Source of the DNA: an uncultured bacterium
GTDB taxonomy: Bacteria; Bacillota_I; Bacilli_A; RFN20; CAG-826
DNA length: 64,000 nt
Assembly: GCA_949297805.1 (NCBI GenBank)
Contig: CASFTG010000001.1
Coordinates: 620,001 to 684,000, forward strand
Direction of reading: 5' to 3'
In this document: positions 52,272 through 61,080 of the stretch, piece after piece
How positions within the stretch are numbered: position 1 is the first letter of the stretch
How the letters are laid out: every line of letters starts with the position of its first letter
Made by a program: the position numbers and the translations under genes
The notes under the pieces: model-generated
Databases searched by the model: none
What the model was told of the DNA's origin: nothing
The model's input: only the letters and a program-made list of their open reading frames with translations

Positions 52272-54974
52272 TTATTTCCCGATGGCCTTGCGGCACCGCC
52301 CACATAAGGGCCCTTCTTCGGTCTCCACTAAATCGTCATGATGCTTCCGGCATCTCGCGCACACCGGCCGTTCATCCTTTTCGCAGCTGGCAGTAGCTTT
52401 CCCTTCCTGCAGTCGCGCTTTCCCGACGTTGAACATCAAAGCCAATTCCTCGGGATCGACCGAGGATAAGCCCTTATAAAGTTCGCCTTCGCAGCTCAGG
52501 CGAAGCGCGGCGTCGGTCGAAGAACCGAGCCGCCCCGAGGCACGTTGCTCCTCGATCGCCTTATTGGCTAAATCGCGGAGGGAGAGATAGGCGTCGTAAT
52601 CTTCGAGTAAGGAGGGGTCGTAATCATGGCTTAGCTTCGGCATATCCTCGAGCTGGACCGATTCCTTCTTATCCTCTTTCTCGATATAGGAATAGACCTC
52701 CTCCATGGTGAAGGGGAGGATCGGGTTAAGCAATAAGCACAGGGTAAAGAGGCAGCGCCGCACCACCTCGACCGCGGCGACCCGGCGGGAAGAATTAAGT
52801 GAATCGCAATAGAAGACGTCTTTATTCGCGTCTAAATAGAGTGAGGAAAGATCGACCGAGAGGAAATTGATAATCGGGTTCACGACCGAGGGGAAGTCGA
52901 AGGATTCATAGCTTTGGAGGGCTTTGTCCTTCACTTGCTCGAGTCGGGCTAAGATGAACTGATCGAAGAAAGAGAAATCGCAATCCTTCGCCTCTTGGGC
53001 ATTTCCCGCCACCCCGAGCATGAACTTGAAGGTGTTACGGATCTTCCGGTAGTTATCAACAGCCGAATTGATGATCCGTTCGCCGATTCTCGCGTCGGCA
53101 GTGAAATCGACGGTCGCGGCCCAAAGCCGAAGGATATCGGCCCCGAATTCGCTGGCGATCTTATTCGGATCGATGCCGTTTCCCTTTGATTTGCTCATTT
53201 TCTGCCAGTTTTCGTCCATGACGAAGCCATGGGTCAGGCAGGTTTTAAAGGAAGCCTCCCCCGTGCAGGCGAGCGAGAGGATAAGCGACGCATTGAACCA
53301 GCCCCGATATTGGTCATTGCCTTCCAGATAGAGGTCAGCCGGGTATTTGAAGCCGCGGGCTTTGACCGCCCCATTCCAGGAAGAGCCGGAATCGAACCAG
53401 ACATCCATGATGTCGGTCTCTTTGGTGAACTTCATGTTCGGGGAAGCCGGATTAGTATAGCCTTCGGGTAAAAGATCTTTCGGCTCTAGATCAAACCAGA
53501 TCGAGGAGCCATGCTCCTTGATGAGTTCCTTGATATGGTCGAAGACTTTTTCCTCGATGATCGGGGAGCCGTCCTCGTTATAGATGATGGGGATTGGAAC
53601 GCCCCAGGCCCGTTGTCTTGAGATGCACCAATCGGCCCGATCGGCGATCATGTTATGCATCTTCCCTTCGCCCCAACTGGGGAGCCATTTGATCTTTTTG
53701 ATGGCTTCCAATAGCTTGGTTCGGATTGGCTCAATCGAACAGAACCATTGGGGGGTAGCCCTAAAGATGACCGGCTTTTTGGTCCGCCAGTCATGGGGAT
53801 AACTATGGACGATGTCCTCCTCTTTGAGGATGGCGCCCTTCTCATTCAACAAATCGATGACTTTATCATTGGCCTCGGCATAGAAAAGCCCATCGCAAGG
53901 GTCAAATTCCCCTAGATGCATATAACCTTTCTCATCGACCGGGCAGAAGGGCTTGATCAGATAACGGGAGCAGACGTTGAAGTCATCAAGCCCGTGGTCG
54001 GGGGCGGTGTGGACGCAGCCGGTGCCGGTATCTTCGGTGACGAAGGAGGCATTAAGCAAGGGCGAAGGCCGCCCATAAAGCGGATGTTCGGCCACCACGC
54101 CTTCTAGTTGCTGCCCCCGGAAGGAAGAGAGCAACTCGCATTGGGAAAGCCCTAATTCCTCGCTCAGCCGTTCTTTAGCCGATAGCAAGAAAAGCAACTT
54201 ACCTTTATCGGTATCGAAAAGGCCGTATTCGAACTTCGGGTTTAAGGTGATGGCGAGGTTGGCGGGAATAGTCCACGGGGTGGTGGTCCAGATGACGACG
54301 TAAGCGTCTTCCGGCAACTTCCCCTTCCCGTCTTTCACTTTGAAACGGACGTATAAGGTTTTGCAGGGGACGTCATGGTATTCGATCTCGGCTTCAGCTA
54401 AAGCCGATTCGCTTGAAGGCGACCAATAAACCGGCTTCACCCCTTTGAATATCAGCCCTTGGAGAGCCATTTTGGCGAAGACCTCGATCTGCTCGGCCTC
54501 GTATTCGGGAAGCAAGGTCAAATAAGGATGGTCATAATCGCCTAGACAGCCTAAGCGCTGGATCTGGCCTTTTTGATGGGCGACTTGCTTAAGGGCGTAA
54601 TCTTTGCAATAGCCCCGGAATTCCGAGACCGACATCTTCTTCCGATCGACCCCGGATTTAGTGACGTTGACCTCGATCGGGAGACCATGCGTATCCCAGC
54701 CGAAGACGAAGGGGGTTTGATAACCGGCCATGTTCTTATAACGGACGACGAAATCCTTCAAGCAGCGGTTTAAAGCATGGCCGCAGTGGATGTCGCCATT
54801 CGCATAGGGCGGGCCATCGTGAAGAAGATATTCCTCGCATCCTTCGCGATTGGCGTTCATTTTTTCATAAAGCTTGATGTCGGCCCATTTCTTGACCAAC
54901 AACGGTTCTTTGTCCTTGAGCCCACCCCGCATCGGGAAGGGGGTGTTGGGCATCAATAAGGTGTCTTTGAGCAT
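52272..54974 (-). CDS. ileS: Isoleucyl-tRNA synthetase
   Basis: Class I synthetase with editing domain. 900 residues: HDGPPYANGDIHCGHALNR (HIGH), editing domain TTTPWTIPANLAI, KMSKSKGNGIDP (KMSKS) and a C-terminal zinc finger with two Cys pairs (CARCRK and CGRCRK). A GGGAGG site precedes the ATG. Preceded by its own T-box leader. Confidence 0.97.
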   Translation of the reverse strand: MLKDTLLMPNTPFPMRGGLKDKEPLLVKKWADIKLYEKMNANREGCEEYLLHDGPPYANGDIHCGHALNRCLKDFVVRYKNMAGYQTPFVFGWDTHGLPIEVNVTKSGVDRKKMSVSEFRGYCKDYALKQVAHQKGQIQRLGCLGDYDHPYLTLLPEYEAEQIEVFAKMALQGLIFKGVKPVYWSPSSESALAEAEIEYHDVPCKTLYVRFKVKDGKGKLPEDAYVVIWTTTPWTIPANLAITLNPKFEYGLFDTDKGKLLFLLSAKERLSEELGLSQCELLSSFRGQQLEGVVAEHPLYGRPSPLLNASFVTEDTGTGCVHTAPDHGLDDFNVCSRYLIKPFCPVDEKGYMHLGEFDPCDGLFYAEANDKVIDLLNEKGAILKEEDIVHSYPHDWRTKKPVIFRATPQWFCSIEPIRTKLLEAIKKIKWLPSWGEGKMHNMIADRADWCISRQRAWGVPIPIIYNEDGSPIIEEKVFDHIKELIKEHGSSIWFDLEPKDLLPEGYTNPASPNMKFTKETDIMDVWFDSGSSWNGAVKARGFKYPADLYLEGNDQYRGWFNASLILSLACTGEASFKTCLTHGFVMDENWQKMSKSKGNGIDPNKIASEFGADILRLWAATVDFTADARIGERIINSAVDNYRKIRNTFKFMLGVAGNAQEAKDCDFSFFDQFILARLEQVKDKALQSYESFDFPSVVNPIINFLSVDLSSLYLDANKDVFYCDSLNSSRRVAAVEVVRRCLFTLCLLLNPILPFTMEEVYSYIEKEDKKESVQLEDMPKLSHDYDPSLLEDYDAYLSLRDLANKAIEEQRASGRLGSSTDAALRLSCEGELYKGLSSVDPEELALMFNVGKARLQEGKATASCEKDERPVCARCRKHHDDLVETEEGPLCGRCRKAIGK

Positions 54975-54984
54975 AAATTTGCCT

Positions 54985-55200
54985 CCCTAGAAAATAAAAG
55001 CGCCCTTTTAAGGGCGCGTGTAGCGCGGTACCACCTTAATTCCCTATATTTGGATATAGGGCGCTTTGGATAAGCTTAACGGGCTTAGCGACCCCCCTAC
55101 TCCGTTCAGGGGATAGGCTCGGAAGTGATCTCTATTTCCCATACCCCTTCTCAGCTTCGGCGGGGCTCTCTGTCGTACGGGAAAGGCGCTGTCTTCGTCT
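54985..55200 (-). promoter_or_regulatory. T-box leader of ileS (tRNA-Ile sensing)
   Basis: Carries AAGGTGGTACCGCGC on the minus strand (55023-55037), then an 8-bp terminator GCGCCCTT/AAGGGCGC (55000-55017) with TTTTATTTT. An ATC isoleucine codon at 55127-55129 in the context GAGATCACTTCC is the likely specifier. Stem I landmarks such as AGAGAG and GCCGAAGC lie upstream. Confidence 0.92.
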
Positions 55201-55211
55201 TGGCCAAGAGA

Positions 55212-55240
55212 ATATTAGCTTAAGAATGAAAAATTGGGAA
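55212..55240 (-). promoter_or_regulatory. Predicted promoter of the ileS T-box transcript
   Basis: Minus-strand TTCCCA (55235-55240), 17-base spacer, TAATAT (55212-55217). The -35 match is only 4 of 6, but the position fits the leader. Confidence 0.4.
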
Positions 55241-55246
55241 GGGGTA

Positions 55247-56383
55247 TCAGCTCTTGAGGAAATCCGGCAAGATCGAGTCGAGGATCGAATCCTCTTCCTC
55301 GGCCGGGGTCTTGGGTTCGTTGGCGTCGTTTTGCTTGATCTCGGCGTCGCGGGCTTCCTCTAACCCAGCATAAGCCGTCTCCCGGGTCGGGCGGGTATAT
55401 TGGGGGACGGAGGTGAAGTCGAATTCCTCGGAGAAATCGGAAGCGATGATGGAAACGATCATCTCATCGCCGAGTCTTTCGTTGACCGAGACCCCGAGCT
55501 TGACGTCGATATCATGCCCCGCTTCCCGGGTGATCTCATCCATGCAATCCTGGAATTCGATGAGTTTGACGTCGCTGCCGATGGTGATGGAAAGGATCGC
55601 CCGTCTGGCCCCGGAGATCGAGGCTTCGAGTAAGGGGCAATTAATGGCGTTTTGGGCCGCTTCCACCGCCCGATTCGGCCCGGAAGCCGAGCCATAGCCG
55701 ATCAGTGCGATGCCGGAATTCTGCAAGGTCCGCTTCACGTCGGCGAAATCGAGGTTGATATACGAAGGCAATAAAATCAAATCGGTGACGGTATGGACCG
55801 AGGTCGATAAGACCCGGTCGGCTTCCGAGAAGGCTTTGCCCGCCGGGGCGTTGCCGCTGGTCTGCAGCAATTTGTCATTGGAGACGATGATGATCGAGTC
55901 GACCACGTCTTTCAGGGCATTGAGCCCTTTGACCGAATTGGAGTTTCTGGTCTTCCCTTCTAAGGCGAAAGGCCGGGTGACGATGGCGACGACTAGGCAT
56001 CCCGCTTCCTTGGCCACTTCGGCCACGATCGGGGCGGCCCCGGTCCCAGTGCCTCCGCCCATGCCGGCGGCGATGAACACCATATCGGCCCCCGAGACGA
56101 TGGCGGCGATCTTGTCCCGGCTCGCTTCGGCGGCCGCTTTCCCGACTTCCGGGTCGCCCCCGGCGCCGAGCCCTTTGGTCACTTCCTCGCCTAAAACGAT
56201 CCGATTGGGAGCCTTGGAGGTCGCCAAAGCCTGCTTATCGGTATTAAGGACGTAGAATTCGACGTTTCTTATCTCGTCGTCGATCATCCGGTTGACGGCG
56301 TTGTTGCCAGCCCCGCCGACCCCGATCACCACTATCCGGGCGACCGGCTCGAAGCCGTCGAGATCATCTGCGATGTTGTCCAT
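55247..56383 (-). CDS. ftsZ: Cell division protein FtsZ
   Basis: Tubulin-like GTPase that forms the division ring. 378 residues with VIGVGGAGNNAVNRMID, the tubulin signature GGGTGTGAAPIVA, and the T7 region SVNERLGDEMIVSIIASDF. A C-terminal conserved peptide (ILPDFLKS) for binding FtsA-type partners ends the protein. The third-codon ATG at 56383 is chosen because GAGGTG is then 7 bases away; the first ATG at 56389 is too close to it. Follows ftsA by 11 bases. Confidence 0.97.
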   Translation of the reverse strand: MDNIADDLDGFEPVARIVVIGVGGAGNNAVNRMIDDEIRNVEFYVLNTDKQALATSKAPNRIVLGEEVTKGLGAGGDPEVGKAAAEASRDKIAAIVSGADMVFIAAGMGGGTGTGAAPIVAEVAKEAGCLVVAIVTRPFALEGKTRNSNSVKGLNALKDVVDSIIIVSNDKLLQTSGNAPAGKAFSEADRVLSTSVHTVTDLILLPSYINLDFADVKRTLQNSGIALIGYGSASGPNRAVEAAQNAINCPLLEASISGARRAILSITIGSDVKLIEFQDCMDEITREAGHDIDVKLGVSVNERLGDEMIVSIIASDFSEEFDFTSVPQYTRPTRETAYAGLEEARDAEIKQNDANEPKTPAEEEDSILDSILPDFLKS

Positions 56384-56394
56384 GGTCATTCACC

Positions 56395-57636
56395 TCATAA
56401 CGCGTCGTCTTCGGGAGAGGGGCGGCGCTTCCCCTTGTCTTTCTTCGCGCTGGTCCGCGATAAGGGCGCGACCCCCCGTTGGTTGTCGGCTAAAGAGCCA
56501 GAGTATTTGCAGCAGAGCAATAAGCCCAGCAAATTGGCGTATTTGGGATCCCTCGCCCCGATTGAGCGAGGCACCACTTCTTTGATCTCCCGTCCCGGCA
56601 AAGCCTGAGAAAGGAAGAATTGGAGGCCAGCGAGCTTACTGGCTCCCCCGACCAACAAAACCGGGAGGCCCGCGTATTCAGACCCCGGATAATCCTTCAT
56701 CAAGGTGGCCAGGCAATTGCTTAAGGTCACATTATAGCCGTGGAAGTATTCCTCAATGACTTTATTGAGGTCGGCTTGCTTAACGTGGGTGATCGTCCCA
56801 TCATCCTTCGTCCCGGTCGCGAGGTCGGGATTATAGGAGATGAGCTTCGGGTCATAGCCGTATTTCTGCTTTATTTTCTCCGCCGTCTGGAAATCTAAGC
56901 CGAAAGTCGAGGCGATCTTTTCGCTCAGATCGGCACCGCCTTGATAGAAATAGAGGGAAGAATAAGGCGAGCCTTCACCGATAAAGGAAAGGGTCGAGAC
57001 CCGAGAGCCCATATCCAGCAGGATATAAGTGGCGGGCAGATCTTTATAGGAAGCGATGAGCTTGGCGGCGCAATAAGCCGAGACCGCCTGCTTATTGACC
57101 CGGTAGCCGGCGAGGCTGACCGCTTTGTTGTAGACATCCTTTATTTCGGTCGGAAGGCAATGGATTTTGGCCTTGACCTCTAAGGAAGTGGTCTTCTTCC
57201 CAAGCGGCGGATTCCCGTAGACCGACCCATCGGCGAGGATGAACTTATCGGGGATGACGTCGACTAAGGATAGGCCGGCGGGCAATGATTGCTGATTGAC
57301 CAAGGAGATGACGTTGGTGACGTCGATTTTCTCGACCCCGGCTTCAGGATTCACGATGGCGGTCGACTTCTCGTTGGCGTACACTTTAAAGCCAGCCGAG
57401 GGAAGAACCAAATTGACGTTGGTGAGGTTGACGGTGACCTTCCGGGCCGGATCGGTGATGGAATGGAAACTAGCCAAGGCGGCCGAGACCTCGTTGAGGT
57501 TGATTTGGTCTTCCTTAACCAATCCTGGATAAGGGGATTCATGGGCAAAGACCACGACCGGCTCGCCCCCTAATTCATATCCTAAGACCACCCGTAAGGC
57601 GTCCGATCCTATCTCCAAACACCCGATCATGCTCAT
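56395..57636 (-). CDS. ftsA: Cell division protein FtsA
   Basis: Actin-like protein linking FtsZ to the membrane. 413 residues: an N-terminal MIGCLEIGSDALRVVLGY (phosphate 1), an inserted domain, YILLDMGSRVSTLSFIGEG (phosphate 2) and VLLVGGASKLAGLQFFL (adenosine). The tail is basic (SAKKDKGKRRPSPEDD); a C-terminal amphipathic membrane helix like that of E. coli FtsA is not obvious. A stem-loop terminator separates it from the rsmH end of the cluster. Confidence 0.92.
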   Translation of the reverse strand: MSMIGCLEIGSDALRVVLGYELGGEPVVVFAHESPYPGLVKEDQINLNEVSAALASFHSITDPARKVTVNLTNVNLVLPSAGFKVYANEKSTAIVNPEAGVEKIDVTNVISLVNQQSLPAGLSLVDVIPDKFILADGSVYGNPPLGKKTTSLEVKAKIHCLPTEIKDVYNKAVSLAGYRVNKQAVSAYCAAKLIASYKDLPATYILLDMGSRVSTLSFIGEGSPYSSLYFYQGGADLSEKIASTFGLDFQTAEKIKQKYGYDPKLISYNPDLATGTKDDGTITHVKQADLNKVIEEYFHGYNVTLSNCLATLMKDYPGSEYAGLPVLLVGGASKLAGLQFFLSQALPGREIKEVVPRSIGARDPKYANLLGLLLCCKYSGSLADNQRGVAPLSRTSAKKDKGKRRPSPEDDAL

Positions 57637-57652
57637 CTCTTTCTCCAGACCG

Positions 57653-57668
57653 CCATATTGTAATATGG
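57653..57668. repeat. Inverted repeat upstream of ftsA
   Basis: CCATATT and AATATGG separated by 2 bases, about 20 bases before the ftsA start. It overlaps a TACAAT box and could be an operator for ftsAZ. Confidence 0.4.
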
Positions 57669-57740
57669 GGACGAAGGTTTTAGAAGGGGGAGCGATAAGA
57701 AATTAGTAGTTTTTCGATAAAAGTTTAGGGGATAAGAAAA

Positions 57741-57761
57741 CCGGGCGGAGGGAACGCCCGG
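57741..57761 (-). terminator. Terminator inside the division cluster, before ftsA
   Basis: A perfect 7-bp stem CCGGGCG/CGCCCGG with a 7-base loop, then TTTTC on the minus strand. It would uncouple mraZ-rsmH from ftsA-ftsZ. Confidence 0.85.
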
Positions 57762-57783
57762 CTTGGAAGGAAAGGAGGCTAAT

Positions 57784-58017
57784 TTATTCTTGCGGATAGG
57801 AAAGGGTATCGGAGTCTTCCGACTCGGTTTCCTCGACCTGGGAGGTCTCCCCTTCCTTAGCTTCCGCCTCCCCTTGTTTGACGGTCGCGGCATAGGTGAT
57901 GACGACCGGGGTGGCGGAGACGGCGAAGACAGCTAGGAGGAAAAGGAAGCCGACGAAAATCGACTTGATTTTGTAATAGCCTTGACGATGGCCGGTCTGC
58001 ACGAGTTTGTCTTTCAT
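57784..58017 (-). CDS. Small membrane protein in the FtsL position
   Basis: 77 residues: a basic N-terminus (MKDKLVQTGHRQGYYKIKS), one membrane helix (IFVGFLFLLAVFAVSATPVV) and a 35-residue acidic tail (EAEAKEGETSQVEETESEDS). It overlaps rsmH by 4 bases, exactly where ftsL sits in walled Bacilli. Unlike FtsL, the external part is too short and has no leucine-zipper coiled coil. It may be a remnant or an unrelated division-linked protein. Confidence 0.75.
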   Translation of the reverse strand: MKDKLVQTGHRQGYYKIKSIFVGFLFLLAVFAVSATPVVITYAATVKQGEAEAKEGETSQVEETESEDSDTLSYPQE

Positions 58018-58949
58018 TTTGTTTCCTCCTTCTTTCTAATGGCCCGGAGCTTGGCGGGCAAACTTCTTCGGTTAAGGGCGAGTTCTTCTTCGCTGGCGGT
58101 GATGGGCTTGCGGGTCAAGAGCTCGAATTGTTTCTTTTCCAATAATGAGGGCAGGTGGCGGGACCCTTCCTCGACGCAGAGTTCCTTGAAGCGGTTCTTC
58201 ACCAGCCGGTCATCTAACGACATGAAGCTGATGATGGATAGCACCCCGCCGGGGTTGAGCAACGATGGCCCCACTTCCAGTAGTTTTTCCAAGGCTTCTT
58301 CCTCGTGGTTGACCGCGATCCGTAAGGCTTGGAAGGCTTGCTTAGCCGGGTGGCCTTTCTTCGACAGTTCCTTAGGCGATTTCACCGACTTGATGATCTC
58401 GACTAATTGGAAGGTGGTCTGGACCGGGGCTTTCCCCCGAGCCTTGACGATGGCTTTGGCGATCGAATAGGCGTCTTTTTCCTCCCCGTAATCGCGGAAG
58501 ATCTTGGTTAAATCAGCAAGTGACGCCTCATTGACCAGTTTGGCGGCCGTTAGGCTTTGACTTTGGTCCATCCGCATGTCCAGCGGCGCATCCTCCCGGT
58601 AGGAGAATCCTCTCGCCGGATCATCGAATTGCGGGGAAGAGACCCCAAGGTCGGCGAAGATGCCGTCGACTTTGTTGATCCCCCGGCTAGCGAGCTCCCC
58701 CGCTAAATAAGCGAAGTTACTGTGGATGAGGGTGAAGTTGCCGCCGATTTGCTCCAGCTTCGGCCTCGACTCGTTAATGGCCTCGATATCGGAATCGAAG
58801 GCGATGAGCCGGCCATGAGGGATGAGGCGGAGGATAGCCGAGCTATGGCCCGCTCTCCCCAAGGTGCAGTCGACGTAGGTTTTGCCATCCCGGACATCGA
58901 GGAGAGCGATACTCTCCTTCAGCATGACCGGGAAATGAGTGAAGCTCAT
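58014..58949 (-). CDS. rsmH: 16S rRNA (cytosine-1402 N4) methyltransferase RsmH
   Basis: Methylates C1402 of 16S rRNA using SAM. 311 residues with HFPVMLKESIALLDV, the SAM-binding DCTLGRAGHSSAIL, ADLGVSSPQFDDPARGFSYR and ISFMSLDDRLVKNRF. Overlaps mraZ by 4 bases upstream and the small membrane protein by 4 downstream. Confidence 0.97.
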   Translation of the reverse strand: MSFTHFPVMLKESIALLDVRDGKTYVDCTLGRAGHSSAILRLIPHGRLIAFDSDIEAINESRPKLEQIGGNFTLIHSNFAYLAGELASRGINKVDGIFADLGVSSPQFDDPARGFSYREDAPLDMRMDQSQSLTAAKLVNEASLADLTKIFRDYGEEKDAYSIAKAIVKARGKAPVQTTFQLVEIIKSVKSPKELSKKGHPAKQAFQALRIAVNHEEEALEKLLEVGPSLLNPGGVLSIISFMSLDDRLVKNRFKELCVEEGSRHLPSLLEKKQFELLTRKPITASEEELALNRRSLPAKLRAIRKKEETK

Positions 58950-59368
58950 TTGGCTTCCCCGGCGAGCTTCTCGAACTCGCCGCTAGCCTTGGTGAAGTAT
59001 TCTTGCTGGAGTTTCGGTTCCCAGATCTCGAAGTGGTCGATGACCCCGACTAGGGTCACCTCCCCTTTGATCTTGTAACTTTCCAGCAATTCTTTGCCGA
59101 GGGAGATCCGCCCATGGGCATCGATGGTCATCTCGACAATCGAGGCGCTGGCGACGCGGATGTAGGCTCTCGAGGCTTCGTCGGTATAGGAAAGCGATTG
59201 CAATTTGGCTACCAACGCGTCGAAGGCTTCCGGCGGATAGACGGAGAGGCACCCTTCGAATCCTTTGAGGACGTAAAGGGTTTTCTCGTTCTTGTCGGAG
59301 AGGAGCTTCGGCGGGATCTGCAGCCTTCCTTTCTCGTCGACGGTCCGACGATACGTTCCGAAGTACAT
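58946..59368 (-). CDS. mraZ: Transcriptional regulator MraZ
   Basis: DNA-binding AbrB-fold protein that heads and regulates the division cluster. 140 residues from the ATG at 59368 (MYFGTYRRTVDEKGRLQIP), the usual MraZ start. The frame continues upstream to a TTG at 59425, which would add 19 residues unlike the family. The second half repeats the fold (ASIVEMTIDAHGRISLGKEL). The leader contains AAAAAGTGGGC, similar to the GTG-containing repeats that MraZ binds in other species, so self-regulation is likely. Confidence 0.95.
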   Translation of the reverse strand: MYFGTYRRTVDEKGRLQIPPKLLSDKNEKTLYVLKGFEGCLSVYPPEAFDALVAKLQSLSYTDEASRAYIRVASASIVEMTIDAHGRISLGKELLESYKIKGEVTLVGVIDHFEIWEPKLQQEYFTKASGEFEKLAGEAK

Positions 59369-59396
59369 TTTGCCCACTTTTTCCCCCTGCGGAGTA

Positions 59397-59425
59397 ACTT
59401 TAGCACCGTAAGAAGGTTCTAGCAA
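59397..59425 (-). promoter_or_regulatory. Predicted mraZ promoter
   Basis: Minus-strand TTGCTA (59420-59425), 17-base spacer, TAAAGT (59397-59402), giving a leader of about 22 bases. A GTG-type MraZ-box-like element lies just downstream. Confidence 0.5.
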
Positions 59426-59469
59426 GGCGAAAATTGGCTTTTTGCATAAATTTTAAAGGGGTAAGAAAA

Positions 59470-59486
59470 ACCGCCCTGATGGCGGT
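59470..59486 (-). terminator. Terminator of the ABC exporter operon
   Basis: A 6-bp stem ACCGCC/GGCGGT with a 5-base loop and TTTTTC after it on the minus strand, 31 bases past the last stop. Confidence 0.8.
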
Positions 59487-59517
59487 AAGTCGATGGAAAT
59501 TGGACTTATGTCCAGCC

Positions 59518-61080
59518 TTAATCGGCGCAATAACGGGTGTATCGCCCGACGTCGGCTAAAACCATCTTCCCTTCGGAGACGACATAGACCCGGTCGAAAC
59601 GGGTCGCCACCTCCTTCGGCGGCTTATGAGCGGTGCAGATGACCGCCCCAGGATAGGCGAGGACGGCCTCATATATCCGAGCTTCTTCTGTCTTTCCCAA
59701 AGAGGAGGCCGGCTCATCGAGGAGCAATAAGCCCGATTGGGGATAGAAGGAACGGGCTAAACCAATCAGTTTTTTCTCTCCCCCCGACGCCTGCCGGGGA
59801 TCACCGATATCTTCCTTGACCCCAAGCTGCTTGGAGACGGCGGTCAGTTTCTCCGAATTGTCATCGTCAAAGGCGATATTCTCCTCGACGCTTCCTTTAA
59901 AGCAATACGGGAACTGGGGGCAATATGACAAGGAGGCCGGGAGGCCATTACGGAAATTGACCTCGCCTTCTTTGGTTTCGACCTCACCCGATAGGAAGCG
60001 GAGCAACGTGGTTTTGCCGGCCCCGGAATCGCCGAGGACTAAGGCCTTTTCTTGCGGTTTAAGCACGAAATCCGCCGTCAAGCGGAGGCCTTTTTCCTCC
60101 TGACGGTTAAGTTTAACTTTGACGCCTTGGAATTCCCTGATTGGGCGATCAGCGTCGTCCTCGACAGCGAGATCAGCCTTCATGGCCAGAATCTTTTCGC
60201 TGGCGAAAATCGTCGCCAAATCCGAGGCGATATTGGTCACCGGATCGGATATTAAGGGCAGGATGAATATCGCGGCCGCCAAAGAGCCGAGATCGGCTTG
60301 TCCGCGCAAAACCAAATAGCCGACCAAGGCTAAGCAAAGCAATTCCCCTAAGGTCGAAAGCAAAGTCGAGACGACGCGTCGGCTAACCGCGCACCGATGA
60401 TAGGATAAAGCCACGTCTTTCGCTTGGTTGGCTTGAGAAAGAAATCGCTTTTGGGCAAAGTCGGTCGCCCGGTTCGCCTGCAATTCGGCTTTGGAAGAGA
60501 GCAGGCGCTCGCTTTCATCGCGCAAATCGGCATCGGCTTGATTGTACTTTTCCCCCATTTTCCCGAGTTGGCTTTGGAAAAGGAAAGTCGAGAGCAGCTG
60601 CAAGCCCCCAATGCCAAGCCCAATGAGCGTCAGCCCATAATGAATCAGGCCTCCATAGATGGCGGCGGCCAATAGACCCAGTATCTCCGAGAGAAGATTG
60701 ATTGGCTTAAGTAAGTAGGCGGTTACGGCCTTCCCCGAATTGTCAAGAACGTCATTGAGCTGGTGACCGATATTCCCATTTATCAAGCGATTGGGCTGGA
60801 GTAAATAATCCAAATATTTCCGGCGGACATAGTCCCCGGCTTTCGCCTGAATGAAGGGTTCCATCGCCCGCGAAGCCCAAAAGACGAGAAAGAAAAACAA
60901 GATATAACCGAGCAAAAGCAAGAAAACAGCCCAGTCCCAACCATTAACGAAAGTCGAAACGGCATAATCCAAAACCACCGCCAAGAGGAAAAAGGCCCCC
61001 GACGATCCCAACGATACCAATAGGGTCAACAAGACCATCCAAGGATGAGACTTAAGGAAACCGAGAACGATCCGTTTCAT
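59518..61080 (-). CDS. ABC exporter half-transporter (second gene of pair)
   Basis: 520 residues from the ATG at 61080, which overlaps the upstream stop as ATGA. Six predicted helices in the N-terminal membrane domain, then an ATPase with Walker A LGDSGAGKTTLLRFLSG, Q-loop CPQFPYCFKGSVEENI, signature ASGGEKKLIGLARSFY, Walker B LLLLDEPASSLGK and H-loop CTAHKP. The ATPase domain is compact. With its neighbour it would form a heterodimeric exporter; the order and size recall CydDC-like and peptide or lipid exporters, but the substrate is unknown. Confidence 0.88.
   Translation of the reverse strand: MKRIVLGFLKSHPWMVLLTLLVSLGSSGAFFLLAVVLDYAVSTFVNGWDWAVFLLLLGYILFFFLVFWASRAMEPFIQAKAGDYVRRKYLDYLLQPNRLINGNIGHQLNDVLDNSGKAVTAYLLKPINLLSEILGLLAAAIYGGLIHYGLTLIGLGIGGLQLLSTFLFQSQLGKMGEKYNQADADLRDESERLLSSKAELQANRATDFAQKRFLSQANQAKDVALSYHRCAVSRRVVSTLLSTLGELLCLALVGYLVLRGQADLGSLAAAIFILPLISDPVTNIASDLATIFASEKILAMKADLAVEDDADRPIREFQGVKVKLNRQEEKGLRLTADFVLKPQEKALVLGDSGAGKTTLLRFLSGEVETKEGEVNFRNGLPASLSYCPQFPYCFKGSVEENIAFDDDNSEKLTAVSKQLGVKEDIGDPRQASGGEKKLIGLARSFYPQSGLLLLDEPASSLGKTEEARIYEAVLAYPGAVICTAHKPPKEVATRFDRVYVVSEGKMVLADVGRYTRYCAD

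Noticed and set aside
59369-59425. TTG start for mraZ
   Set aside because: The predicted promoter lies within this stretch and the family begins at MYFGTYRR.
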